DNA of 64,000 nt from Paenibacillus oenotherae (lineage in GTDB: Bacteria > Bacillota > Bacilli > Paenibacillales > Paenibacillaceae): positions 620,001-684,000 of the forward strand of contig NZ_JAHZIJ010000001.1 of NCBI RefSeq assembly GCF_019443105.1, given 5' to 3'. Positions within the stretch are counted from its first letter, which is position 1; each line of letters starts with the position of its first letter. Both the position numbers and the translations under genes were made by a program. This document shows, in pieces, positions 52,201-61,645 of the stretch. The notes beneath the pieces are model-generated. The model saw nothing but the letters and a program-made list of their open reading frames with translations, had not been told where the DNA came from and ran no database searches.

Positions 52201-52745
52201 CCTCGGACACCACCTTTCTGATAATCATGGAGGTACGTTTGCAGCTGTTGCCTTGCCCGGAATAAATAAGATTTGACCGTGTTTAGAGGCAGATCAAGAG
52301 AATCAGCGATTTCATTGTATGAAAAATCCTGCAAATACCTCAGCACAACAACTGCTCGGTGATGCTCAGGCAGCTTGTCAATCGCCTTCCGAATATCCTG
52401 CACTGCATAAGAGGAAAGCACTTCCTCCTCCACAGATTGCGAATCTCGAAAATCCATCTCATGCTCGTCAATCGACACCGTTGGCTTGTTCCGTCTAAAC
52501 TTGTCGATGCAAATATTCGTAACAATACGTTGAACCCATGTTTTGAACTGAGCTTTTTCTTCGTATGAGCCTATCTTCGTATAGATGCGGATCAATGCCT
52601 CTTGAGCGGCGTCCAGCGCATCCTGTTCATTGTTTAGTATATAATAAGCTGTCCGGTAAACATGGTTTTCAATCGTTCGCAATAGAGAAATCAGAGCATC
52701 GCCATCACCCGCTTGAGCGGCTTTAATCAGGCCGGGCTCTACCAC
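52197..52745 (-). CDS. ECF-type RNA polymerase sigma factor
   Basis: A 182-residue group IV sigma factor with region 2 (ENHVYRTAYYILNNEQDALDAAQEALIRIYTKIGSY, core and -10 binding) and region 4 (KLPEHHRAVVVLRYLQDFSYNEIADSLDLPLNTVKSYLFRARQQL, -35 binding). GTG start with GAGGGG upstream. It is followed by its anti-sigma, overlapping 4 bases. A candidate self-recognised promoter lies at 52776-52802. Similar in layout to SigW/SigV-class stress sigmas; the exact group is not assignable here. Confidence 0.93.
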   Translation of the reverse strand: MVEPGLIKAAQAGDGDALISLLRTIENHVYRTAYYILNNEQDALDAAQEALIRIYTKIGSYEEKAQFKTWVQRIVTNICIDKFRRNKPTVSIDEHEMDFRDSQSVEEEVLSSYAVQDIRKAIDKLPEHHRAVVVLRYLQDFSYNEIADSLDLPLNTVKSYLFRARQQLQTYLHDYQKGGVRG

Positions 52746-52775
52746 GGAAGATCCCCCTCTCTTGCAACCTTACAG

Positions 52776-52802
52776 ACGAAATGCCCTGTAATTATGTTGC
52801 AC
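52776..52802 (-). promoter_or_regulatory. putative ECF (autoregulatory) promoter
   Basis: Minus strand TGCAAC (52802-52797), 17-base spacer, CGTC (52779-52776). This fits the AAC...CGTC pattern of ECF promoters. It is 30 bases upstream of the sigma GTG. The rest of the gap 52746-53031 shows no gene. Confidence 0.55.
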
Positions 52803-53031
52803 CCCATCATTCAAATTCTTTAATGAATTTTTAGGAAATAATAAAATAAGCACAGATACACCAACTTCAAGAATATCAGAAAAATAATGAACCGTATAGC
52901 CTCCTATCAGATGGAAAAAACGGCTGCTCAGACCCGCCAGCGAAGCCTGGACGCCCGCAGCAAAATAGAGCAGCAAACCTTGGGTCAATACGCCGCATGG
53001 TTCGCTGCTCTATCATTTTCGCTTGCTTGAC

Positions 53032-53985
53032 TTAATATTCGCTGCGGGGATCGACAACATTAAGAACCGGCCCCTTGCCTTGAACGTAGCTTCCAAGGTT
53101 ATCCAGAAATATATCGACGACCCGTTCCTCGTAGGCCGTCGTATCTCCTGCAATATGCGGCGTAATCAAGACGTTGTCCATCGACCAGAGCGGATGCTCA
53201 GGCGGCAGCGGCTCATTCTCGAACACATCAAGCCCGGCGCCGCTGATGGCACCGGTGCGCAGCGCCTCCAGAAGCGCATCGGTATCCGTTGTCTTGCCTC
53301 TTCCAATATTAATATAGTAGGCAGTCGGCTTCATCGCCTGAAACTGCTCCCTCCCGATAAGATGCTCTGTCTCCCGCGTATGAGGCAAGCAGTTAATAAT
53401 ATAATCACTTTTTTGCAGCACCTCTTGAAGACCGTCCAGTCCATACATCTCATCCACCTCTGGCTCCGGCTCTCCTGATCTGCGGACACCAAGCACTCGC
53501 ATCTTGAATGCCTTGGCCAGCCTCGCCGTCTCCAATCCGGCAGCACCAACGCCCAATATGCCGATTGTACGTTCATGCGCCTCTCCAAGCGTGCCCGTTC
53601 CTTCCCAAACCCGCTTCGACTGATTGCGCAGTGACAAATGAAGATGGCGCGTAAAAGCAAGCAGCATGGCAAAGATCGTTTCGGAGATGGGATACGGATG
53701 AACGCCGCTGGCATTCGTTAGCGTAATACCAAGCTGATGAAGCTTCTGCAGCGGCAAACGATCGACACCGGCCCCCCAATACTGCAGCCAGCGCAGTGTG
53801 GACGAGCCGTTCACAATGGCCTCTCTAACAATTCTGTTCCAGCCAAAAACAACGTCCGCATCATGCAGATGCTCCTGCAGTACAGACTTATCACTTCCAT
53901 CGACAACCATCCATCCCGGCGCAGTCTCCTTGATCCGCAATAGATGGCGTTCTTCCAGCTTATGTACAACTACGATTTTCCCCAT
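53032..53985 (-). CDS. D-isomer-specific 2-hydroxyacid dehydrogenase
   Basis: A 317-residue NAD(P)-dependent dehydrogenase. Rossmann motif TIGILGVGAAGLETARLAKAFKMRVLGVRRS (GxGxxG near 145); catalytic Arg in NCLPHTRETEHLIG and INIGRGKTTDTDALLEALRTGAISGAGLDVFENEPLPPEHPLW, with His in LITPHIAGDTTAYEERV. Full length. The substrate (glyoxylate, hydroxypyruvate or another 2-oxoacid) is not resolved. A lone gene in the accessory patch upstream of the sigma factor. Confidence 0.92.
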   Translation of the reverse strand: MGKIVVVHKLEERHLLRIKETAPGWMVVDGSDKSVLQEHLHDADVVFGWNRIVREAIVNGSSTLRWLQYWGAGVDRLPLQKLHQLGITLTNASGVHPYPISETIFAMLLAFTRHLHLSLRNQSKRVWEGTGTLGEAHERTIGILGVGAAGLETARLAKAFKMRVLGVRRSGEPEPEVDEMYGLDGLQEVLQKSDYIINCLPHTRETEHLIGREQFQAMKPTAYYINIGRGKTTDTDALLEALRTGAISGAGLDVFENEPLPPEHPLWSMDNVLITPHIAGDTTAYEERVVDIFLDNLGSYVQGKGPVLNVVDPRSEY

Positions 53986-54193
53986 ATCGTCGTCTCTCCT
54001 GATTCAATTAAATTTCATTAAGCGGGACATCATAAAAAAAAAGACCAAGGCATCTCTTCGCACCGGGTCCCGTTCAGCCTTCTAAAACATATGCCATAAA
54101 TAGTAATGGAATCGTATCACCCGCCGCTCAAACTGTCAAACCTGTCCGATAAGCAGGCATAAACTGATTTTTCAAAAAAAACCATTTCAGTAC

Positions 54194-54221
54194 TTGCAAT
54201 TCTGATAATTCCGAGTATAAT
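54194..54221 (+). promoter_or_regulatory. sigma-A promoter of the 111-residue protein gene
   Basis: TTGCAA (54194-54199), 16-base spacer, TATAAT (54216-54221), 36 bases upstream of the ATG. Confidence 0.7.
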
Positions 54222-54257
54222 ACTTGGTAAATAGAGATAGAGAGAGGCGATCATACG

Positions 54258-54593
54258 ATGATCTTAGATACGAAAGAAATTTCTAGACGTTGGGTTGACG
54301 ATCATTTGGATCTCTACAATTTTGCCGGACAAATCGGAGATCGGGAATGGCAGCAGCAAATTGTTGAGACGATGCAGGGGCTCAATAAATATGTGAACGA
54401 GGAAGTTCGATATACGATTACACAGCAATTGTGGCAGCGGTTCGATTCCATTAACAATAGAATGCTGAATTTATTCTCACAGATGAAACAAAGCACGAAT
54501 TCGGAGGAAGAGTCATCAATAAGGGAGTTAATTTGGAAGTTGAAGCTTCAGAGGATTGATTTGGCAAGGAAGATCAAGGCTTATTGCGGGTAA
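54258..54593 (+). CDS. helical hypothetical protein
   Basis: A 111-residue, all-helical soluble protein without Cys until the final CG (KAYCG). It is rich in Trp, Gln, Arg and Leu (RRWVDDHLDLYNFAGQIGDREWQQQIVETMQ). Predicted helices at about 5-22, 26-45, 50-78 and 86-108. A strong promoter and an AGAGAGG RBS support expression. I do not recognise a family. It is convergent with the Met-rich gene and unrelated in sequence. Confidence 0.72.
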   Translation: MILDTKEISRRWVDDHLDLYNFAGQIGDREWQQQIVETMQGLNKYVNEEVRYTITQQLWQRFDSINNRMLNLFSQMKQSTNSEEESSIRELIWKLKLQRIDLARKIKAYCG

Positions 54594-54723
54594 TGGTAAG
54601 AGGATAAAAAATGTTGGCATACGGTTGACCGTTCTGCCGCTGTATATTGATAAAGGCATCAGAGGACTGGTCGCCTAATCAAACGCTGATGGTTGGCAAT
54701 GAATTGTAGGGATTCATTGGCCA

Positions 54724-54936
54724 TTACATTGTAGCTTGTTTCATTTCGCTCATCATGGACATCATCATCGTCATCATTTCATCACATTGTTGCATATTGG
54801 ACATCATCATGTCAACATTCATGTCCATCATGTTCATGTCTTTCATGTTTTCCATCATCATTTTCATACATTTCATCTTGCACATCATGTCTTCCATACA
54901 CATGTTCATCATCATTTGCATGCACATTTTCTCCAT
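54724..54936 (-). CDS. methionine-rich 70-residue protein
   Basis: 33 of 70 residues are Met (47%), with five Cys and scattered Asp, Glu, Asn and Lys, in runs such as CMEDMMCKMKCMKMMMENMK. The ATG at 54936 is preceded by AAGGAG with 8-base spacing, supporting translation of this frame over the His-rich and hydrophobic frames on the opposite strand, which lack an RBS. There is no signal peptide, and the hydrophobicity is amphipathic rather than membrane-like. Dense Met and Cys suggest soft-metal (copper/silver) binding or an oxidant sink, as in the Met-rich MrpX proteins; both are inference. A TTGGC...GCCAA-type stem at 54692-54721 lies just downstream. Possibly spore-expressed. Confidence 0.65.
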   Translation of the reverse strand: MEKMCMQMMMNMCMEDMMCKMKCMKMMMENMKDMNMMDMNVDMMMSNMQQCDEMMTMMMSMMSEMKQATM

Positions 54937-55099
54937 TTCTATCACTCCTTCCTCCTTCTATTTTCTTCCTTTTTCAAGATACTATATTCCCGGGACAATT
55001 ACAATACTTTTTTATTGATTTTTTGAATTAATCCGTGTTATTATTAAATATTTAATCCTTAGTAAATTGATGAGATTTATCGTTAAACTCCCCTTATAG

Positions 55100-55134
55100 A
55101 GGCTGCTCCCGAGATCATTCAAGGGAGGCAGCCT
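55100..55134. other. stem-loop downstream of comEC
   Basis: AGGCTGC, TCCC arms pairing with GGGA, GCAGCCT (11 pairs, one bulge) with a 12-base loop. TTTT follows on the plus strand, and no T-tract follows on the minus strand, so it could be a weak comEC terminator or protect the 3' end. Confidence 0.5.
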
Positions 55135-55152
55135 TTTCGCGAGCTCGCCCCT

Positions 55153-58023
55153 TTATCTCTCCCGTTGCAGCTCTCCATCCGGGTTGATCTTGGTTCTGGC
55201 ATGCAGCATCCCACTGGAACTTATACGAAACTGAACCTCTCCCCCCTGGTCTGTGCGCAGAATCTCAACCTGCTCCTGCTGAAGTCTGCGAAGCACATCC
55301 GGATAGGGATGGCCATACATATTGCTCCGTCCAACCGAAATAACAGCGGCCGCTGGCTGCCAGTAATCCAGCCATTGCCCTGTGGTCGAGGTTTTGCTGC
55401 CGTGATGCGCGACCTTCAGTACATCAACCGATTTTCTGTCAACTATGGATATCGGCCGCCCGATCAGCGTTCTCTCTTGAGCCGCATCAGCATCTCCTGT
55501 AAACAGGAAGGTCCGGTTATAGAGATAGAGGAGCATCACGATGCTCTGTCCGTTCTGTTCCGGAACAAGCGGAAGCGCCGATGGCCCCGCAGGCATCCCC
55601 TCGGCAAGCAGCTCTCCCGCCGGGCGGTAAGGCGATGCATCCCTCTCAGCTCTATCAGCCGCAGTGAAACCCTTACTGCCCCGCCGCGCGCCGGGATCTG
55701 CATGCGGTGCAGAAAGAACGGCTCGCTCCGATGAGCCTACAATTTCAATTCTGCTGTCCTTGTCAACTGTCCAGCTCTGCCTTGCAAATGCTCCATATAC
55801 AGGAATACCGCGATCGATTGCTGCACGGAACAGCACTACAGCGTCGTCCGAAGGCTTCATTGTGCCGTTCCATAGTATACGCTTCACCGGAATGTCTCTG
55901 AGAACGGCTTGCAGCCCCTTGATATGGTCACTGTCCAGATGGGAAATGACAACCAGATCAAGGACATGAACCCCCCGCTTGCGCAGCAGCGGCACGACAA
56001 CATGGCGGCCGACCTCAAACGGATCACGGCGATCCCGCCATTCCTCTCCCGGCTTCCGGAACATGACCATCCCCCCGCCGTCAATCAGGATATGCTTGCC
56101 AGACGGCGAGCGGATCAGAATGGAATCCCCCTGTCCGACATCGATAACACTGACGATGGCATTCGTATTCTGCCAATCTGGCTCGTATGCCCATAGTAAC
56201 GGAAGAATGAGCGCAGCAGTCATCATTGCGGGCAGCCATCGTTTCCACATGTGAGATCCGCTCCTGGCAGAGCTCCCTCTGTGAGGAGCGAATCGCGTAT
56301 TGGAAGGGACTCCTTGCCCCAGCGGCTCTGTCAGCTGCTCGGCTGCAAACAGTGAACGGCTGGCTTCGGGACATCCATAGTCCCAGGCATCATGTGCCGC
56401 TGCATCTTTCATTTCTCCGCTGCGGCCTCTTCCAAAGAGAATTGCCAGCATGGCATACATATAGACCGGCCACCACGCCGGAGGTGTCGCCCATATGAAC
56501 TGCATGGACTGGAATTCACTGAGCTTCGTTACTAGTCCGAAAGTCAGCTCATTGAAGGCAGAGGTCACCCGCGCAAGCAGTCCCGCTGCCGGGAACCAGA
56601 TGCCAGCCAGTATAAGCGATGCGCCGCCCAGCGGCATGACAATAAAGCTGATGAACGGCACAAGAATGAAATTGGCCGGCAGCGATAATGGATTAAACCC
56701 GTTGAAATAGGTGATGGTCAATGGGAATGAGACAGCTTGCGCCACCACCGTTACTGCGATCAAATCAAACAGCGGCTTCCACCGCCGCGACTGCGGCAGC
56801 CAGCTGCGAACTGGCGGCACACCGATGATGAGCCCCGCCGTAACGATAAATGACAGCTGGAAGCTGACATTGCCGAGCATATAAGGATCCCATGCAAGCA
56901 TAATTAGCGCAGCGGCCGCCAGCAGATGCAGGCCGTCCTTGAGCTTGTTCATCCGTGCGGCGGCGAGGCCGAGCATCGCCATCATGCCTGCACGAATTAT
57001 GGACGGCGAGCCGCCAGCAAGCAGGACATACAGCGGCACTGCCGCCAGCATGACCAGCAGCATGCGCTCGCGCGTCATGCTGACGAGCCGCAGCGCGCCG
57101 CCCAGCACATAGAGGAAGACGGCGACATGCAGTCCCGAGACCGCCAGTATATGCGTAAGCCCCAGCTGCGAGAATTGGCGGTAGCGCTCCGGGTCGAGGT
57201 CATCGCTCATGCCGAGGACGAGCCCCCTCATGTACCCGGATTGCCCGGCCGGGTACAGCTTGTCCAGCCGCGAGCCCAGCGAGGCGCGGATGGAATCGAT
57301 GCGGCCCAGCAGCGATTCCATGCTCCAGCGCGGACCGGCGCTTGCCTCTACGGCGGCCGCGCCCTTGACCTTGAGCAGCCAGTGGATCCGCTGGCTGCGC
57401 AGGTGGCGGCGGTAATCGAAGCCGCCGAAGTTCGTCGCTTGGGCCGGGAGCTCCAGCGCCCCGGCCATGCGAACCCGGTCGCCGCGCTGCCATGCCGCGG
57501 CGACTGCCAGGTCCGGCTGCGCTGCGAGCCGGACCTGCACAATGATGCGTTCGCCGCCGAGACTTCGCGGCGAACGCTCGCCCTTGACGGTGACGCTGTG
57601 CGCCGTCACCTTGAACTGCACGCGGTCGCCGTCGATCTCGACCGCGGACGCAATGACCCCCGAGGCGTCCACCGCATACCCGGTGGACGCCTCGGGGGCA
57701 GCTGCCGCAGCGGCGAGCAGCTCCGGGAGCGCAGTGGCATTGTGGGCATCCGCCCACATGCGCTCCCCCGCGGCGACGCCGAAAGCGGCAATGCATGCTG
57801 CGGCAAGCGGCCACGATGCCCGCCGCAGCGCAGCCATTGCAAGCATGGCGGCAGCAAGCGCGCCGCCTGCCAACAAAATGCCGCTGCCCGCCAGCCCGGC
57901 AGCAGCTGCGCTGCCAAGCACCCAACAGACCGTAAAAATAACGAGCGGTCTTCTCAACTTACTCACTACCCCCTTCAACAACGAATCGGCAACGGCAAAA
58001 AACCTCCGCAGCGCCAAATACAA
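55153..58023 (-). CDS. comEC: DNA internalization competence protein ComEC/Rec2
   Basis: A 956-residue channel protein for single-stranded DNA uptake. N-terminal membrane and OB-like region, Competence domain (YMRGLVLGMSDDLDPERYRQFSQLGLTHILAVSGLHVAVFLYV at about 275-315), about ten membrane segments, and a C-terminal metallo-beta-lactamase domain (SVIDVGQGDSILIRSP, VVISHLDSDHIKGL, VAHHGSKTSTTGQWL). Longer than B. subtilis ComEC (776) because of Ala/Arg-rich N-terminal segments and linkers at about 540-590 and 770-830. The TTG start given is doubtful: a terminator-like hairpin (58003-58038) and T-run cover its first codons, and the GTG at 57966 is an alternative. Confidence 0.93.
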   Translation of the reverse strand: MYLALRRFFAVADSLLKGVVSKLRRPLVIFTVCWVLGSAAAAGLAGSGILLAGGALAAAMLAMAALRRASWPLAAACIAAFGVAAGERMWADAHNATALPELLAAAAAAPEASTGYAVDASGVIASAVEIDGDRVQFKVTAHSVTVKGERSPRSLGGERIIVQVRLAAQPDLAVAAAWQRGDRVRMAGALELPAQATNFGGFDYRRHLRSQRIHWLLKVKGAAAVEASAGPRWSMESLLGRIDSIRASLGSRLDKLYPAGQSGYMRGLVLGMSDDLDPERYRQFSQLGLTHILAVSGLHVAVFLYVLGGALRLVSMTRERMLLVMLAAVPLYVLLAGGSPSIIRAGMMAMLGLAAARMNKLKDGLHLLAAAALIMLAWDPYMLGNVSFQLSFIVTAGLIIGVPPVRSWLPQSRRWKPLFDLIAVTVVAQAVSFPLTITYFNGFNPLSLPANFILVPFISFIVMPLGGASLILAGIWFPAAGLLARVTSAFNELTFGLVTKLSEFQSMQFIWATPPAWWPVYMYAMLAILFGRGRSGEMKDAAAHDAWDYGCPEASRSLFAAEQLTEPLGQGVPSNTRFAPHRGSSARSGSHMWKRWLPAMMTAALILPLLWAYEPDWQNTNAIVSVIDVGQGDSILIRSPSGKHILIDGGGMVMFRKPGEEWRDRRDPFEVGRHVVVPLLRKRGVHVLDLVVISHLDSDHIKGLQAVLRDIPVKRILWNGTMKPSDDAVVLFRAAIDRGIPVYGAFARQSWTVDKDSRIEIVGSSERAVLSAPHADPGARRGSKGFTAADRAERDASPYRPAGELLAEGMPAGPSALPLVPEQNGQSIVMLLYLYNRTFLFTGDADAAQERTLIGRPISIVDRKSVDVLKVAHHGSKTSTTGQWLDYWQPAAAVISVGRSNMYGHPYPDVLRRLQQEQVEILRTDQGGEVQFRISSSGMLHARTKINPDGELQRER

Positions 58024-58038
58024 TGGCGCAGACGGAGG
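57997..58038 (-). terminator. terminator-like hairpin between comEB and comEC
   Basis: Minus strand: CCTCCG and TGCGCCA arms pairing with TGGCGC and CGGAGG (about 14 pairs, a bulge and a mismatch), followed by TTTTTTGCC. Classic shape of an intrinsic terminator, but located at or inside the 5' end of comEC. Confidence 0.6.
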
Positions 58039-58115
58039 TTCTTCCTCACGTGATGCTGTTTAATGACTGAAGCTATTGCTGTTCTTTCTCTCGTTCCACA
58101 TATATACGGAAATCT

Positions 58116-58646
58116 CTAGGAGATAACGCTCATTCCTGCCTGAGCAGGCGGCTCATAATTGGTTAAACAGCGAAACAGGATGCCTCTCTGCTTCATGAGA
58201 GAGATAACCTTCTCGCTATCCTTGGGGTAACCGCGATGATAGACGATTTCCTTGACTCCGCTGTTGGCCAGCATATTGGCGCATGTCCAGCAGGGCTGAT
58301 CGGTTACATAGACGGTTGATCCTTCGCGGTCAGTCCGATCTGTGAAAAGCAGCAAATTCTGCTCCGCATGTATCGTCCGGATACAGCGCTGCTTCTTGAT
58401 CATCTGCTCCTCATCGCCAACGATATTAACCTCAAGCTCTTCAACAACCATGCAGCCAGCCTCCGAGCAATCCGCTACCCCCATCGGAGCGCCGTTATAT
58501 GCGGTTCCGAGCAGCTTCTTGCCTTGGACAAGCACAGAGCCCACATGCCGCCTTGGGCAGCGGGAGCGCGTCGACACCATGTAGGCAATATCCATGAAGT
58601 AAGTGTCCCAATCCTTACGCTCATTATCTTGTAATATCGTTACCAT
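58116..58646 (-). CDS. comEB: ComE operon protein 2, dCMP deaminase family
   Basis: A 176-residue zinc-dependent deaminase. HAE motif TIHAEQNLLLF and PCWTCANMLANSGVKEI supply the His and two Cys zinc ligands and the catalytic Glu; CPRRHVGSVLVQGKKLLGTAYNG is the nucleotide-binding part. It converts dCMP to dUMP. GAAGGA precedes the ATG. In B. subtilis comEB is in the comE operon without a known competence role; the same holds here, though metY separates it from comEA. Confidence 0.95.
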   Translation of the reverse strand: MVTILQDNERKDWDTYFMDIAYMVSTRSRCPRRHVGSVLVQGKKLLGTAYNGAPMGVADCSEAGCMVVEELEVNIVGDEEQMIKKQRCIRTIHAEQNLLLFTDRTDREGSTVYVTDQPCWTCANMLANSGVKEIVYHRGYPKDSEKVISLMKQRGILFRCLTNYEPPAQAGMSVIS

Positions 58647-58679
58647 CGTTCCTTCAATCTTCCTTTCGTCCTTGCCTTG

Positions 58680-60041
<1,362 letters not shown>

Positions 60042-60548
60042 TCAAGGCTTTACGACAATGGATGACTTTATTTTTTCAAGCATTTTCGGTCCTATCCCCT
60101 TCACTCTGAGCAAATCCTCCACTGTACGGAACCTGCCATTCTTCTCCCGTTCCTTTACAATCGCTGCTGCTTTAGCCGCTCCTATCCCCGGCAGTGCGTC
60201 CAGTTCCTCTGCGCTAGCCCGGTTAATATCTATTAACCCGGAATTCCCCGCCCCTTCCTGTTCCGAGCCCTGTGCTTGCCGCTGCTCCTGCCCTTTCGCT
60301 TGCCCGCTCTCCTGCTTCTGCGCTTGCCCGCTCTCCTGCTTCTGCGCTTGCTCAAGCTCCTTCTTTGCTCTCTCCTGTTCCAAAGGCACTATCGTTTGTT
60401 CTACTTGCTTACTGATCTCGATCCATCCCTCCGGCTCTATTTCCTTGGGCTGCCACAATGCAGCTGCAAGCAGAATCAGCCCCAGAAGCAGCAAGGCTGC
60501 AGCTGCCGCCTTCTCGCGACGCATGACCCTCATGCTGATTGGTTTCAT
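60042..60548 (-). CDS. comEA: competence protein ComEA, DNA receptor
   Basis: A 168-residue membrane-anchored double-stranded DNA receptor. N-terminal anchor ([19 protein letters not shown], about 14-32); a Gln/Glu/Lys/Gly-rich linker with repeated QKQESGQA units (about 65-98); and two C-terminal helix-hairpin-helix motifs ([27 protein letters not shown] and [21 protein letters not shown]). The SLBB-like domain of longer ComEA proteins is missing or shortened. Divergent from comER, as in B. subtilis. Confidence 0.93.
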   Translation of the reverse strand: MKPISMRVMRREKAAAAALLLLGLILLAAALWQPKEIEPEGWIEISKQVEQTIVPLEQERAKKELEQAQKQESGQAQKQESGQAKGQEQRQAQGSEQEGAGNSGLIDINRASAEELDALPGIGAAKAAAIVKEREKNGRFRTVEDLLRVKGIGPKMLEKIKSSIVVKP

Positions 60549-60760
60549 CCATGAACCACTCCGTTCTTCATCAAATTTTCATTCAGGCACAATTTCCCGT
60601 CATCTTGGCCGAGCAACGTTGCATACGGTAGTAAGAGCAATGATGGCAAAAGGGCTCGGAGCTTTGCTAATGCCGGCAGCAGCCTAAGGCAGCAGATGCT
60701 AAGCCATTGCACAGGATACTCTGCGCTTTACGCTAGTAAAGTGCTTCAGGAGGGGTCAAG

Positions 60761-61600
60761 ATGAATGTCGGGTTTATCGGGATCGGTAGTATGGGTAGCT
60801 TGCTGATTGATTCGTTCATCGACTCAGGCGCGCTTCAGCCGTCTCAAATTACAGCCAGCAACCGAACGATCGTCAAAGCTGAAATTATTGCCGAGCGGCA
60901 TCCCGGCCTGTGCGTCGCCCCCAGCAACCGCGATGCCGCATTCGGAAGCGACATCGTCTTTCTCTGTGTCAAGCCGCTTGAATATAAGAGAGTCATTGAG
61001 GAGCTGCGCGGTACGATACAGCCGCATCAAATTGTCGTTTCCATCACCAGTCCCGTTATGCTCTCACAGCTCGAAGATTGGCTCCCTTGCAAGGTAGCAA
61101 AGGTAATTCCAAGTATTACAAATTATGTATTACGCGGGGCAACGCTGACCATGTTCGGCAAACGGATGACAGATGAGGACAAATATATCCTTAACAGTCT
61201 GCTGTCGCATATCAGCACACCGCTGGCCATTGAAGAGCAGCACACCCGCATCGTCTCCGACTTGTCCAGCTGCGGTCCCGCCTTTATGGCCTTCCTGCTG
61301 CAAAAGTTTATTGATGCCGCCGTCGAAGAAACCGGCATTCCCCGCGAAGAAGCGCTCGTCGTAGCAAGCGCCATGCTAAGCGGCACAGGCCAGCTGCTGA
61401 CAGAAGGCGGCATGACGCCGGAGCAGCTTCAATCGCGCGTAGCCGTTCCAGGCGGTATAACCGCTCAAGCCCTCGCGCTGCTCAATCGCGAGCTGGACGG
61501 CGTATTTAATGCGGTCATCCGCACTACGCATGCGAAATACCACGAAGATCTGGAGCATGTTGCCGTCTCCTTATACGGCAAAGAGGTGAACGGCTCCTAG
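60761..61600 (+). CDS. comER: ComER, pyrroline-5-carboxylate reductase family protein
   Basis: A 279-residue ProC-like protein. Rossmann motif VGFIGIGSMGSLLIDSFI at the N-terminus and SSCGPAFMAFLLQKFIDAAVEETGI in the dimerisation domain, with the terminal PGGITAQALALLN of P5C reductases. ComER proteins are encoded divergently from comEA and have been linked to sporulation and biofilm control in Bacillus. RBS AGGAGGGG before the ATG. Full length. A short GAGG/CCTC stem followed by six T (about 61615-61638) may be its terminator. Confidence 0.94.
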   Translation: MNVGFIGIGSMGSLLIDSFIDSGALQPSQITASNRTIVKAEIIAERHPGLCVAPSNRDAAFGSDIVFLCVKPLEYKRVIEELRGTIQPHQIVVSITSPVMLSQLEDWLPCKVAKVIPSITNYVLRGATLTMFGKRMTDEDKYILNSLLSHISTPLAIEEQHTRIVSDLSSCGPAFMAFLLQKFIDAAVEETGIPREEALVVASAMLSGTGQLLTEGGMTPEQLQSRVAVPGGITAQALALLNRELDGVFNAVIRTTHAKYHEDLEHVAVSLYGKEVNGS

Positions 61601-61645
61601 CGCATGCTTTGCGCTTGGAGGCCATCCACCTCTTTTTTCTATTCT

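Noticed and set aside
52770-52988. 72-residue minus-strand ORF with hydrophobic stretches upstream of the sigma gene
   Set aside because: TTG start without an RBS, overlaps the predicted sigma promoter, and no family resemblance.
54736-55026. Histidine-rich ORF on the plus strand opposite the Met-rich gene
   Set aside because: It starts with TTG without an RBS, and the His codons are simply the complement of repeated Met codons. A third, hydrophobic frame (54755-55018) also lacks an RBS.
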